Shown here in pieces: positions 16,793 through 26,138 of a stretch of DNA of 64,000 nt. Each line of letters opens with the position of its first letter. Positions within the stretch are counted from its first letter, which is position 1. The DNA lies in the NCBI GenBank assembly GCA_000492175.2, contig CP097573.1, positions 1,364,001 to 1,428,000 of the forward strand. Direction: 5' to 3'. Below the pieces are notes generated by a model. It saw only the letters and a list, made by a program, of their open reading frames with translations. It ran no database searches and was not told the origin of the DNA. Origin of the DNA: Firmicutes bacterium ASF500 (lineage in GTDB: Bacteria > Bacillota > Clostridia > Oscillospirales > Oscillospiraceae). Made by a program: the position numbers and the translations under genes.

Positions 16793-17635
16793 TTACTCCT
16801 TGACGCCGCCCAGCGTCACACCTTCCACAATGAATTTCGACAGAAGCAGATAAATAATAATGATGGGTACGATGGCGATGGTGATCATCATGTAAATCTT
16901 TCCCATGTCGAAGTTCATGTAATCGGCTCCCCGGAGGGTAGCAATCATGATGGGCAGGGTCTGCTTGTTCTTGGAGGTGATAACCAGGGCGGGAATGAAG
17001 TAGTTGTTCCAGGAGCCCACGAAGGTGAAGATGGCCTGGACCGCGATGGCCGGCTTCATGATGGGCAGGACAATGCGGTTGAAGGTACCGAACTCCTTGG
17101 AGCCGTCAATCCGGGCGGCCTCAATCAGCTCCTTGGGCAGGGAGGACTGCATGTAGCTGTGCATGAAGTAGAAGACGGCGGGGGAGGCGATAGAGGGGAT
17201 AATCAGGGGAATCAGGGAGTCGTCCAGCCCCATGCTGGTAATCAGCCGCAGGAAGCCCAGGGCGGTCACCTGGGTGGGCATGACCAGGATGGCCATGATG
17301 AAGGTGAAAGCCGCGTTTTTCAGCTTGAAGTCGTAGGCGTAGATACCGTAGGCTGTCAGGGCGGAGAAATAGGTCACGATGGCGGCGCAGCAGCCCGAGA
17401 CGATCAGGCTGTTCTGGATGCCCTTCAGGATGGGGATGGCCGGGTCGTTGATAACGTTTTGGAAGTTGGTGAGCAGGCTGGAGCCGGGCAGGGCGGAGAA
17501 GCCCAGCTGGAGCTGCGCGTGGGAGCGGCTGGCGTTGATAATCAGGATGTAGAAGAAGAACAGACACAGGAACGCCAGGATAATCAGCACCACGTGGGCC
17601 AGAATGGTCCGGCCGTTGGATTTTTTGTTTTCCAT
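16793..17635 (-). CDS. Carbohydrate ABC transporter permease (MalG type)
   Basis: 280 residues with six hydrophobic segments. The cytoplasmic EAA loop that contacts the ATPase is EAARIDGSKEFGTFNRIVLP. Belongs to the CUT1 sugar importer class. Start overlaps the stop of the upstream permease (TAATG), so the two are translationally coupled partners. No ATPase gene is in the locus; CUT1 importers commonly share an MsmK/UgpC-type ATPase encoded elsewhere. Nearby GH94/GH16/GH3 genes point to beta-glucan oligosaccharides as cargo. Confidence 0.92.
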   Translation of the reverse strand: MENKKSNGRTILAHVVLIILAFLCLFFFYILIINASRSHAQLQLGFSALPGSSLLTNFQNVINDPAIPILKGIQNSLIVSGCCAAIVTYFSALTAYGIYAYDFKLKNAAFTFIMAILVMPTQVTALGFLRLITSMGLDDSLIPLIIPSIASPAVFYFMHSYMQSSLPKELIEAARIDGSKEFGTFNRIVLPIMKPAIAVQAIFTFVGSWNNYFIPALVITSKNKQTLPIMIATLRGADYMNFDMGKIYMMITIAIVPIIIIYLLLSKFIVEGVTLGGVKE

Positions 17636-18591
17636 TACGCTTTACCCCCTTTCTTGGCGCGCTTGGCCGCAGACTTGGAGCCGTCGGGGTCGCTGTCGGT
17701 GTTCATCTTAAAGACGAACCAGCACAGGATGGCGCTGATGATGAACAGGAAGACGGACAGGGCGCCGGCGATGCCGTAGTTCTTGGCCTGGAGGTGTTTG
17801 TTCAGGTACATGATCAGGGTCATGGTGGTGCGGTCGGGGGCTCCCTTGCCGCCGGTCAAAATCTGAGGCACGTCGAACATCTGGAGACCGCCGATGAGGG
17901 AGGTAATCAGCGTATAGGTCAGCAGGGGCTTGATCTGGGGCAGAGTGATCTTGAAGAACTTCTGGAGGTGGGTGCAGCCGTCCAGCTCCGCCGCCTCAAA
18001 GATGGAGGGGTTGATGCCCATGATGGCCGCCATGAGCATGATGGTGGTGTTGCCGAACCACATGAGGAAGTTCATCAGGCCCACTAGGGTCCGGGCGCCC
18101 AAGGTGGACTCCATAAACCGGATGGCCTCTCCGATGACCCCCATGCGCAACAGGATGCTGTTCACCGGGCCGGCGTTGGAGAACAGGGCGAAGAACAGCA
18201 TGGCGAAAGCGGAGGCCATAATCAGGTTGGGCAGATAGATGACCACCTTGAAGAACTGCTTGCCCCGGATCTTCAGCCGGGCGTCGGTGAACCAGGAGGC
18301 CAGCACCAGGGCCACGATGATCTGGGGCACAAAGCCCAGGATCCACATGACGAAGGTGTTCCAGGCGTACTTGGGCAGGTCGGAGGAGAGCAGGGAGGTG
18401 TAGTTGGACAGCCCGGTCCAGTTGGGCCCCACGGTTTTCAGACCGAAGGCGTAGTACTCATAAAAGCTGTTCCGGATGGTGTCCGCCAGCGGAATCAGGG
18501 AGAAAATGGCGTAGCTCAAAAAGAAGGGGAGGATGAAGATGTATCCCCATTTGGCGTAGCTGACGCTTTTGATTCTGTTCTCATTTTTCAT
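17635..18591 (-). CDS. Carbohydrate ABC transporter permease (MalF/UgpA type)
   Basis: 318 residues with six membrane segments; the EAA loop reads EAAELDGCTHLQKFFKITLP. Membrane partner of the downstream MalG-type permease in a CUT1 sugar importer. Follows the lipoprotein gene by ~30 bases with an AGGAGG-type site before the start, so the three genes form one operon on the minus strand. The C-terminus carries a basic tail (SAAKRAKKGGKA). Confidence 0.92.
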   Translation of the reverse strand: MKNENRIKSVSYAKWGYIFILPFFLSYAIFSLIPLADTIRNSFYEYYAFGLKTVGPNWTGLSNYTSLLSSDLPKYAWNTFVMWILGFVPQIIVALVLASWFTDARLKIRGKQFFKVVIYLPNLIMASAFAMLFFALFSNAGPVNSILLRMGVIGEAIRFMESTLGARTLVGLMNFLMWFGNTTIMLMAAIMGINPSIFEAAELDGCTHLQKFFKITLPQIKPLLTYTLITSLIGGLQMFDVPQILTGGKGAPDRTTMTLIMYLNKHLQAKNYGIAGALSVFLFIISAILCWFVFKMNTDSDPDGSKSAAKRAKKGGKA

Positions 18592-18622
18592 AAATAGGTC
18601 CTCCTTTCACAACATTTCTCTT

Positions 18623-20011
18623 TTACGGCCAGACCACGCCGCCGCCCACCAGCCAAGGGTAGCGCTCGGTGATGGACATCTCAAAGTTGGCCTTGGCCTT
18701 GTCCAGGCTGATCTTGTTGTTGAAGTAGTCGCCGAAGGTGTTCTGGAACTCCTCCACGCAGCCCTGGTCGTAGGAGGAGATGTTGGACAGGTCCACCGTA
18801 GCCGCCACGTCGGACAGCACGCCGATGTAGTTCTGCCCGCCCAGCAGCTCGATACCGAAGTCGGGGGACTGGGACAGCTCCTCCATCAGGGGCTGGTCGT
18901 TGCTCATCTCGCCGTAGTTCATGGCCAGAGTGCGCAGGATGTCCCGGTTGGCGGTCATGGTCAGCATGATGTCCTTGACCTGGGAGGCGTTGTCGGTGCC
19001 GTTGGCGGCCACCAGCCAGGTGCCGCCCCAGAAGAAGCTCTGGGGGCTGGGGCAGGCAGCCCAGTCCTGGGCGGCGGCGGTGTCCTTCACGTTGGGGGCG
19101 ATACACACATCCAGGCCCCAGGCGGGGAGGAAGAAGCAGAACACCTTGGAGTCGGGGCCCATGTCCTTGTTCCACTCGTCGTTCCACTGGCCCGGCACGT
19201 TGTGGTTGATGCCCTCCTGGGTATCCTTCATGGAGCGCTCCACCCATTTCATCATATTGGGGTCCACCACAACGGTCTTGTCGTTCTTCACCCAGGGGGC
19301 GGAGACGTTGTTGGAGTAAATGCGGTAGGTGTCGGCCCTGCCGGAGTACATATAGTAGCCGGCGGCCTTCATCTGTTCGGCGGTCTCATAGAACTTGTCC
19401 CAGTCGGCCACGGCGGCGCCCACGGCCTCCGGGTCGTCGGTGCCCAGCACCGCCTTGGCGATGGAGCGGCGGTAGACCAGCATACCGGGGGTGGCCTGAT
19501 AGCTCAAGCCCCGGACCTCCCCGTCGGAGCCGGTCATGGCCTCCAGGGTGTACTTATACTGGTTGGCGATGTCCCCCTCGGTGATGCCCAGCGCAGAGAT
19601 GGGCAGGGCCACGTTGACCTCGGGGTCCACGTACTTCAGGGCGTAGTCGGCCTCCACCAGAAACATGTCCACCCGCTCGTCGGCGGATACCCTGCCCTGT
19701 TTAAGCAGGGCCTCGTCCAGCTTCTGCTGATAGACGCCGTCCTGGGTGGGGTTGACGATCCAGTGGACCTCGGTGCCGTCCTTCAGATAGGCGACGGATT
19801 TGTCGTTGGAGAGCCGCTCCACCTCGGGGTAGTTCTCGTTGAACTTGCCCTGGAACTCCTCGTTCCACACATAGATATTGATGATTTTTCCGCCGTCGCT
19901 GGCCTGCACGCCGTCGAGCAGGCCGCTGCCGCCGCCCCCTCCGCAGCCGCTGAGCAGCCCAAGGACCATCATGGACGCCAGCGCCAGGCTCAGAACTCTC
20001 TTTTTCCTCAT
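18623..20011 (-). CDS. Extracellular sugar-binding lipoprotein of ABC importer
   Basis: 462 residues. N-terminal signal with lipobox LLSGCGGGG (Cys ~22 lipidated) and a short Gly/Ser-rich tether. The rest resembles CUT1 family 1 solute-binding proteins: WNEEFQGKFNENYPEVERL near the start, a large Trp-rich ligand-binding body (FFWGGTWLVAANGTDN), and the C-terminal TERYPWLVGG. It delivers the sugar to the two permeases that follow. Divergent from the AraC regulator across ~240 bases, which probably holds the activator sites. Confidence 0.9.
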   Translation of the reverse strand: MRKKRVLSLALASMMVLGLLSGCGGGGGSGLLDGVQASDGGKIINIYVWNEEFQGKFNENYPEVERLSNDKSVAYLKDGTEVHWIVNPTQDGVYQQKLDEALLKQGRVSADERVDMFLVEADYALKYVDPEVNVALPISALGITEGDIANQYKYTLEAMTGSDGEVRGLSYQATPGMLVYRRSIAKAVLGTDDPEAVGAAVADWDKFYETAEQMKAAGYYMYSGRADTYRIYSNNVSAPWVKNDKTVVVDPNMMKWVERSMKDTQEGINHNVPGQWNDEWNKDMGPDSKVFCFFLPAWGLDVCIAPNVKDTAAAQDWAACPSPQSFFWGGTWLVAANGTDNASQVKDIMLTMTANRDILRTLAMNYGEMSNDQPLMEELSQSPDFGIELLGGQNYIGVLSDVAATVDLSNISSYDQGCVEEFQNTFGDYFNNKISLDKAKANFEMSITERYPWLVGGGVVWP

Positions 20012-20190
20012 GTTCCACTCCTCCTATACTTACTTTGTGCAGCCCGCAGGCTGTCGTGCTGATATAATTATAAATTTGGTCTTATTTCCCGTATATTAAA
20101 TCAAAGGTGCAAATATCAAATTCATAATATGTTTTTATCGGCTGTAAAAAATTGTTCCCTGATAAATTGCACAAAAATATCTGGTGTATC

Positions 20191-20219
20191 TTGATAAAAG
20201 GGCAGACCTATGATATATT
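20191..20219 (+). promoter_or_regulatory. Promoter of the AraC-type regulator
   Basis: TTGATA (20191-20196) and TATATT (20214-20219) are 17 bases apart, 30 bases ahead of the chosen start codon at 20249. The rest of the divergent region (20012-20190) is AT-rich; I see no clear consensus promoter for the lipoprotein gene, consistent with a need for an activator. Confidence 0.6.
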
Positions 20220-20248
20220 CGGGGCAATATTGGAGGGAGGCCCTTTCT

Positions 20249-21025
20249 ATGAACGTCGAACAGATATGGCAGCCTGTCATCCTGGAGGAGAACGGCGAAA
20301 TCACCAGCCACCGGGAACCGGGGGAGGAATTCCTCTTTTACCGCGCGGTAGCGGCGGGGCTCATCGATGCGGTGCAGGATAACTGCAGCCGGGGCGCCTT
20401 TGAGAACATGGAGGGAGCCGGAAAACTGTCGGACGATCCGGTGACCAATCTGCGCTACCATTTTGTGGTCACTGCCGCTATGATTACCCGCTTCTGCACC
20501 GAGGGCGGGATGCCTATGGAGGAAGCTTTTGGCCTGAGTGACGAGTACATCCGTCGGATGGACTGCTGCAACAACATGGCGGAAATTGTCTACGTCCACG
20601 ACCAGATGGCCCTGGATTTCGTGTGCCGGATGCGGCACCTGCGGAAGAACATCGCCTCCTCCAAGCAGGTGGCCCAGGCCATCGACTACATCTACGTCCA
20701 CATCATGGACCGGATCACGGTGGATGAACTGGCCGGGGCCATCGGCATCTCTCCCACCCACCTGTCCCGGATTTTCAAACAGGAGACGGGCATTTCGGTG
20801 AGCGAGTACATCCGCCAGCGGAAGATCGACATGGCGAAAAACCTCCTCCGGTTCAGCGATTACGACTATGTGGAGATCGCCGTCATGCTGTCCTACTCCT
20901 CCCAGAGCCACTTCATCCAGCACTTCCGCTCCCAGACGGGGATGACCCCCAAGGCCTACCGGAAACAGAATTATCTGAACAACTGGAACGTCAACCGGGA
21001 ACCTGAAGCTACATCGTCAAAATGA
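20249..21025 (+). CDS. AraC-family transcriptional regulator
   Basis: 258 residues from ATG 20249, chosen for the GGAGGGAGG just upstream. The C-terminal ~100 residues hold two HTH motifs (TVDELAGAIGISPTHLSRIF and VEIAVMLSYSSQSHFIQHFR) and the family signature ending TGMTPKAYRKQ. The N-terminal ~150 residues are helical and lack an obvious cupin pattern; ligand unknown. Lies divergent from the ABC importer and convergent with the GH94 operon (17-base overlap of 3' ends), so it probably activates one or both in response to a beta-glucan oligosaccharide. Confidence 0.88.
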   Translation: MNVEQIWQPVILEENGEITSHREPGEEFLFYRAVAAGLIDAVQDNCSRGAFENMEGAGKLSDDPVTNLRYHFVVTAAMITRFCTEGGMPMEEAFGLSDEYIRRMDCCNNMAEIVYVHDQMALDFVCRMRHLRKNIASSKQVAQAIDYIYVHIMDRITVDELAGAIGISPTHLSRIFKQETGISVSEYIRQRKIDMAKNLLRFSDYDYVEIAVMLSYSSQSHFIQHFRSQTGMTPKAYRKQNYLNNWNVNREPEATSSK

Positions 21026-23414
21026 TCTCCGTGGTATCTGTAAGCACCTCCGCCGGGACGTAGTTCCCGGGCAGCTCCTCCCCGTTGACGGTGAGTTTGG
21101 CGCAGCCGTTCTCTTTGCCGTCAGGGTTTTGAATCTGAATGTGCAGCTTCTTCCCCCGGTAATCCTTCCAGATTTCCAGCGCCTTCCACTCCTTCGGGAT
21201 GGAGGGCGCTATTTTGATCCCTCCCAGGTCGGGACGCATCCCCAGGATGCCCTCCACACAGCCCACCATGACCGTGGAGGCCGTACCGGTGAGCCAGTGG
21301 ACGTGGGACCGTCCGGCGTGGGGACTGGCCGGCCCTTCGGTGAACTGGCCGTAGCAGTAGGGCTCGATTTTGCGAATTTCGGCCCGGTCGTTCTGCATAG
21401 AAGGGGCGTTCTCCTTGAAATAGGTGAAGGCCCGGTCTCCCCGGCCCATCAGGGCCTCCGCCAGGATCAGCCAGCCCTGGGACTGGGAGAACACCCCAGC
21501 GTTCTCCTTCACCCCGGCGTTGTAGATGACGGCCAGTGCCCCGTCGAAGGCGTGGGCGTGGTAGGGCGGGTCCATCAGGATCGCGCCGTAGTCGGTGTTC
21601 AGCCGGTCATAGACGTTGTTCATGGCCAGTTCGGCCTGCTTTTCGTTCGCCAGCCCGCTGATGACCGCCCAGCTCTGGGGATTGAGCCACAAATTCGCCT
21701 CAGGGGCGCTGTGATGCCCGATGACCTCGCCGGCTTCGGTAAAGCCCCGGATGTAGCGGTCTCCGTCCCAGCACAGGTCGTTGAGCAAGGCTCGGAGCTT
21801 TTCCTGCTCCCGCTCCAGCCAGTCCAGATACTTGATATCCTTCTGGCAGGCGGCAAACTCCCGCAGGACGGTAAAGGCGTAATAGAACTGGAAGGCTACA
21901 AAGGAGGACTCCCCGTTGGCCCCCAGCCGCAGGCAGTCGTTCCAGTCGGCGTGGAGCCCGGCGGGCATCCTGTGGGGGCCCAGGTGCTTCAGGGAGAAGT
22001 CCAGCGCCCGCTTCAGGTGGTCGTAGACGCTGCCCTGGTCCCGGTTGGCGTAGGGGATCATCTCGTCCAGGAAGGCGGTGTTGCCGGTCTCGGCGACATA
22101 CTTGTACACCGTGGGGAACAGCCACAGGGCGTCGTCCGCCCGGTAGGCGGGGTGGCCCGTCTCCTGAACGTAAGACGCATCCTCCGGAGTGTCCTCATGG
22201 CCGGGGTCGTGGGTGAACTTCACCAGGGGCAGGCCCCCGCCGTGGTCCACCTGGGCGGAGAGCATGAACCGCAGCTTTTCCGCCGCCGCCTCCGGTTCCA
22301 GATGGATGATCCCCTGGATGTCCTGGACCGTGTCCCGGTAGCCGTAGCCATTGCGCAGGCCGCAGTAGAAGAAGGAGGCCGCCCGGGACCAGGTGAAGGT
22401 GATAAAGCTGTTGTAGGCGTTCCAGGTGTTGATCATGGCGTCAAATTCCGGGCAGGGCGTCTTTACCTGGAAATGGGACACCCGTCCGTGCCAGTGGCGG
22501 ATCAAGGTATCCAATTCCTGCCGGCATACCTTGTGGGGCTCCCGATAGGTGTCCAAAAGAGCGGCGCTGTCCTTGTTGGGCTTCTCCCCCAGCAGGAAGG
22601 CGACAACCTTACTCTCTCCCGGCTCCAGGGCCACAACGGTGGACAGAGCTCCGCAGCTGTTGCCGTTGTAGTTGAGGGCGCCCCTCAGATTCCCGGACTC
22701 CACCCCCACAGGGTTTCCATACCCACGATAGGGACCCAAAAACTCCGCCTTGTCCCCGCAGTAGGAGGATACCTCAGCCCCGGCCAGGCCGAAGAACCTT
22801 TCGATTACAATTTTCGCGTCCACTTCGCTGCTTTGTGCGTCCAGATTGCCGTGGATCTGTTGCCGGATGCGGTCTTGGTCGAAGAGGGTGCGAGTGATGA
22901 ACTGGGAATATTGAAGGTTCACCTGGTCCTGCTCATAGTTGCCGTTGCTGGTGAACTCGGCGTAGCCTGTCAGGGTCAGCTCCCGCCGCTTCTCAGACTG
23001 GTTGGTCACAGACAGCAGCCAGACCTCGTGGGAGGCGTCCAGCGGGACATAGTACACCGCCTCGCTGTGGATATCGGCGTAGTCCGCAATCATCTGAGTG
23101 TACCCGGTCCCGTGGCGGCACTCGCTTTTGTAGACATCCAGAGACTTGCCCACCGGCTGCCAGGAGGCGGACCAGAAATCCCTTGTCTCGTTATCCCGGA
23201 GGTAGATGTACCGCCCCGGCTGGTCAAACTGGTTGAACACATAGCGCAGGATGCGCCCGTTGGCCCCGGACTTGACAAAGCTGTATCCCCCGGCGTTGTT
23301 GGAAATCAGTGCCCCGTACTCCGGGGACCCCAGGTAGTTGGCCCAGGGGGCCGGGGTGTCGGGCCGGGTGATTACATACTCCCGGGCCTGGTCGTCAAAA
23401 TATCCGTACTGCAT
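21009..23414 (-). CDS. GH94 glycoside phosphorylase (cellobiose/chitobiose phosphorylase type)
   Basis: 801 residues. Cleaves a beta-linked disaccharide with phosphate to give a sugar-1-phosphate, saving ATP. The N-terminal beta-sandwich starts MQYGYFDDQAREYVITRPDT and PWANYLGSPEYGALISNNAGG, typical of cellobiose- and chitobiose-type enzymes; the (alpha/alpha)6 barrel carries the catalytic Asp in LHADWNDCLRLG; the end has the usual HVHWLTGTAS and small beta-sheet cap. No signal peptide. Last gene of the operon YesL-GH16-GH94-GH94. Length fits cellobiose and N,N-diacetylchitobiose phosphorylases (~800). Exact disaccharide not decidable. Confidence 0.88.
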   Translation of the reverse strand: MQYGYFDDQAREYVITRPDTPAPWANYLGSPEYGALISNNAGGYSFVKSGANGRILRYVFNQFDQPGRYIYLRDNETRDFWSASWQPVGKSLDVYKSECRHGTGYTQMIADYADIHSEAVYYVPLDASHEVWLLSVTNQSEKRRELTLTGYAEFTSNGNYEQDQVNLQYSQFITRTLFDQDRIRQQIHGNLDAQSSEVDAKIVIERFFGLAGAEVSSYCGDKAEFLGPYRGYGNPVGVESGNLRGALNYNGNSCGALSTVVALEPGESKVVAFLLGEKPNKDSAALLDTYREPHKVCRQELDTLIRHWHGRVSHFQVKTPCPEFDAMINTWNAYNSFITFTWSRAASFFYCGLRNGYGYRDTVQDIQGIIHLEPEAAAEKLRFMLSAQVDHGGGLPLVKFTHDPGHEDTPEDASYVQETGHPAYRADDALWLFPTVYKYVAETGNTAFLDEMIPYANRDQGSVYDHLKRALDFSLKHLGPHRMPAGLHADWNDCLRLGANGESSFVAFQFYYAFTVLREFAACQKDIKYLDWLEREQEKLRALLNDLCWDGDRYIRGFTEAGEVIGHHSAPEANLWLNPQSWAVISGLANEKQAELAMNNVYDRLNTDYGAILMDPPYHAHAFDGALAVIYNAGVKENAGVFSQSQGWLILAEALMGRGDRAFTYFKENAPSMQNDRAEIRKIEPYCYGQFTEGPASPHAGRSHVHWLTGTASTVMVGCVEGILGMRPDLGGIKIAPSIPKEWKALEIWKDYRGKKLHIQIQNPDGKENGCAKLTVNGEELPGNYVPAEVLTDTTEIILTM

Positions 23415-23426
23415 GGTTTCATCTCC

Positions 23427-26120
23427 TCACATCAATTCAATCACAATCTCACTGCCCTGTTCGGGCAGTTCCAGCAGCTTTTCCCGCTCCAGCACCGCCC
23501 TGCCGTCCACAACGGTCAGCGCCTGGGCACCCAGACAGGCTTTCTCCACCAGGTACTGGCCAAAGTCCTTGCCGTTCCGGTTGATAAAGGTGATCTGAAG
23601 CTCCCGGCCACCGAAGGGAAGGGTGAGGCTGGCTGTTCCGTTCTCGTCAAACTGCTCCCGCACCAGCTTGGGCTCGATTACCAGGTCGCCCCCCTCCCCT
23701 CGAACTCCGAAAGTCTGGGTGATCACCGTCAGCATGTACCAGCTGGCCGCGCCGGTGAGATAGTGGTACATCCCCCGGCCGTCCGCCCGGAAATACTCGG
23801 GAATACCGGGGAAAATTTTGCTGGTCTGGAAGTCTAGGGCAGTGTCCGCCAGGGTCTGGAGAGCCCTGTACCCCTCCCGGACAAAGCCCCGGCGGTAGAG
23901 GGCGTTGGCGTACATCACTGTCATGTGGGAGAATACCGCGCCGTTCTCCTTTTCCCCGTAGGCGAAGCCAAACATCCGGCCCATGTCGAATTTCGTCTCG
24001 TGGAAGTCGGTATTCAGCCGGTAGCCCCCCGCCTCTTTTTTGTAGAGGTAGCGGTCCGCACTGCGGGCGACGGCCTCCACCTGGGTGTCCGTGGCCGTGC
24101 CGCTCATAATGGCGAAAACCTGCCCGGTGAGCATCATGCGCACGCTGCCGTCGGGCTGTACCCCCTCCACTTGGCGGCCGTGGTTGTCGTAGTAGCTGTT
24201 GAACCAGCCGTTCTCGCCGTCCGATATCCACTCCTGGCAGCGGAGGTGCTCCATGAGCCAGTCCGCCTTGATCTCCAGATTGTCCGCCAGCTCCCGGAAG
24301 GAGACCTGAACCGTGCGCCCGCTGACGTTGTGGATACACCGCCGGGTATACCGCTCCAGAATGGCGGTCTTGGCCGGGATGTCCGGGTAAATCGCGGGTC
24401 CTCCCGCTAGCAGCTCCTGAATCTCCTCCAGCAGGCTGACGGTATCCTCCCCACTTCTCTTTGCCAGCTGCCGCAGCAGTTCGGCCAGGTCCCGGAGGTT
24501 TCCGGCGTAGGCACAGGTGAAGGCCACGCTCTCCCCGTGCTCGGCGGCCATGTCCAGGGCGTCGTTCCAGTCGGCCCCCCGGAGGCGGAAGATATTGTGT
24601 TCCCCCACCTCATAAAAGGCGGCCAGGTGTTGGATGAGCAGGTGCTCCAGGATGGTGCCCTGGTAGATTTTTCCGTCCTCCGTCCGCTGCCGGTTCCCGT
24701 AGGCGTCGGTCCAGTCTTTGTCCACGTCCGTCCCCCGGAGGGCCTGGGGGTCCTTGAAATAGGGGGCGGGGGCGTTGAGAATGTCGATGTCCCCCGTCTG
24801 GTCGATGTACAGCCTGGTAGTCATCAGGGGCCAGAGGGCGTGGTCCATCCACACCCGGGCGATGCCGTTGCGGTCGGCGATGAAGTTGCCGTCCCCCGCG
24901 CCGATGATGGTGGCGTTGGTGCCGCCTACCCGCACACCGCCGAAGTTTTTTCGGATCATCTCCCCCACATTCTGGGGGTCCATAATCAGCAGGGACAGGC
25001 AGTCCTGCCACAGGTCCCGCCAGCCCCGGCCTCCCCGGCCGTAGTCGTGGTGGGGGAGGAAGGAACAGCCGTAAATCCGGCGCAGGAAAGGCTGGAAGCT
25101 GACCCACCGCATCCAGCGGTCAAAATTGGGGTTCCCGGTGTGATAGCGGACGTTCACCTGTTCCTGCCAGTGGGCCCTGGTCACGCTGAGGGCCGCCCGC
25201 ACCTGTTCCACTGTGGAGAAAGAGGAGAGGACCCGTTGGATTTCCTCCTCGTCCTCCGAGACCCCCAGCAGCACGATGTACTCGGCGCTCTGTCCCGGCT
25301 CCAGGGTAATGGCGGGGAAGCGGATGCCGCCCATGGCCTCCCGGCCGGCAAACGACCTCCCTGCGGGGACGCCCTCCGCCCCCTCATAGACCGCCCGGGG
25401 CTTGAGGAAGGTGCCCCCCTCTCCAATAAAGCTGTCCACCGTGGGATAAAACGCCGCCGGGCACTCTCCCATTCCGGTGGACCCCAGCACATAGTAGATT
25501 TTGTGGTTCTCCCGGTGGCCCTTTTCGTCAAAGGACATGGTGGGCTTCACCAGAACGCCATGCTCTGTGGTCTGGAGACGATGAAGCATGGAGGTCACGT
25601 TCCGGTGGTCCCGGATATTGTCCGCGCTACGGCCGTAGATGGGGATGGCGGCAATGCCGGTCACTTTCTGAGAAACAGCCCCGGTGTTGGTGAGCTGAAC
25701 CTCCATGATCTCCACGTTCTCCTGGGGCGGGACAAAGGAGGTAATCTCAGCCTTGAGGCCAACCCCCTTCGACTCCCGCTCCACCGTCTGCCACATCAGG
25801 CCGGCGGTCAGGGCGCTCCCGTCCTGAGCCTGGGTAAAGCGGTCCGCCTCCTGTTGGGCGGATGCCCCCGTGGCCGACCAGCAGCCCTCCTCCGTGACGC
25901 ACCAGAAGTTTCGGGTGCTCCGACTGGTGTGCAGGTTTTCGGAGCTCACCGGCTCCAGCAGGAAGATCTCCTGGTCCAGCTTGCAGTCCCCACCCAGACC
26001 GGGGGTAATGGCGCTCTTCAGCCCGGCCTCGCTGGCCAGGGGGAAATAGAGACAGCTGACCGCCTCGGGATTATTCAGCGTAAAGGTCCCGTCGTCGTCC
26101 AAAAAGCGAATTGGTTCCAT
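23427..26120 (-). CDS. GH94-type phosphorylase, laminaribiose/other beta-glucan class
   Basis: 897 residues from ATG 26120 (MEPIRFLDDDGTFTL), 8 bases after GGAGG; an upstream TTG in frame is less likely. Long GH94 form: N-terminal sandwich (YFPLASEAGLKSAITPGLGG, SSENLHTSRSTRNFWC), helical linker, and barrel with RGADWNDALDMA carrying the catalytic Asp, then GSGTA-like phosphate region (FAIMSGTATD). It differs strongly from the neighbouring ~800-residue GH94 enzyme, so the two likely split different linkages. The GH16 partner suggests beta-1,3-glucan, so laminaribiose or laminari-oligosaccharides are the preferred guess; a beta-1,2 specificity is possible. Cytosolic. Confidence 0.82.
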   Translation of the reverse strand: MEPIRFLDDDGTFTLNNPEAVSCLYFPLASEAGLKSAITPGLGGDCKLDQEIFLLEPVSSENLHTSRSTRNFWCVTEEGCWSATGASAQQEADRFTQAQDGSALTAGLMWQTVERESKGVGLKAEITSFVPPQENVEIMEVQLTNTGAVSQKVTGIAAIPIYGRSADNIRDHRNVTSMLHRLQTTEHGVLVKPTMSFDEKGHRENHKIYYVLGSTGMGECPAAFYPTVDSFIGEGGTFLKPRAVYEGAEGVPAGRSFAGREAMGGIRFPAITLEPGQSAEYIVLLGVSEDEEEIQRVLSSFSTVEQVRAALSVTRAHWQEQVNVRYHTGNPNFDRWMRWVSFQPFLRRIYGCSFLPHHDYGRGGRGWRDLWQDCLSLLIMDPQNVGEMIRKNFGGVRVGGTNATIIGAGDGNFIADRNGIARVWMDHALWPLMTTRLYIDQTGDIDILNAPAPYFKDPQALRGTDVDKDWTDAYGNRQRTEDGKIYQGTILEHLLIQHLAAFYEVGEHNIFRLRGADWNDALDMAAEHGESVAFTCAYAGNLRDLAELLRQLAKRSGEDTVSLLEEIQELLAGGPAIYPDIPAKTAILERYTRRCIHNVSGRTVQVSFRELADNLEIKADWLMEHLRCQEWISDGENGWFNSYYDNHGRQVEGVQPDGSVRMMLTGQVFAIMSGTATDTQVEAVARSADRYLYKKEAGGYRLNTDFHETKFDMGRMFGFAYGEKENGAVFSHMTVMYANALYRRGFVREGYRALQTLADTALDFQTSKIFPGIPEYFRADGRGMYHYLTGAASWYMLTVITQTFGVRGEGGDLVIEPKLVREQFDENGTASLTLPFGGRELQITFINRNGKDFGQYLVEKACLGAQALTVVDGRAVLEREKLLELPEQGSEIVIELM

Positions 26121-26138
26121 GGCTTCCACCTCCAAAAA

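Noticed and set aside
16604..20062. Plus-strand frames opposite the ABC importer genes
   Set aside because: Antisense to well-supported permease and lipoprotein genes; no family features.
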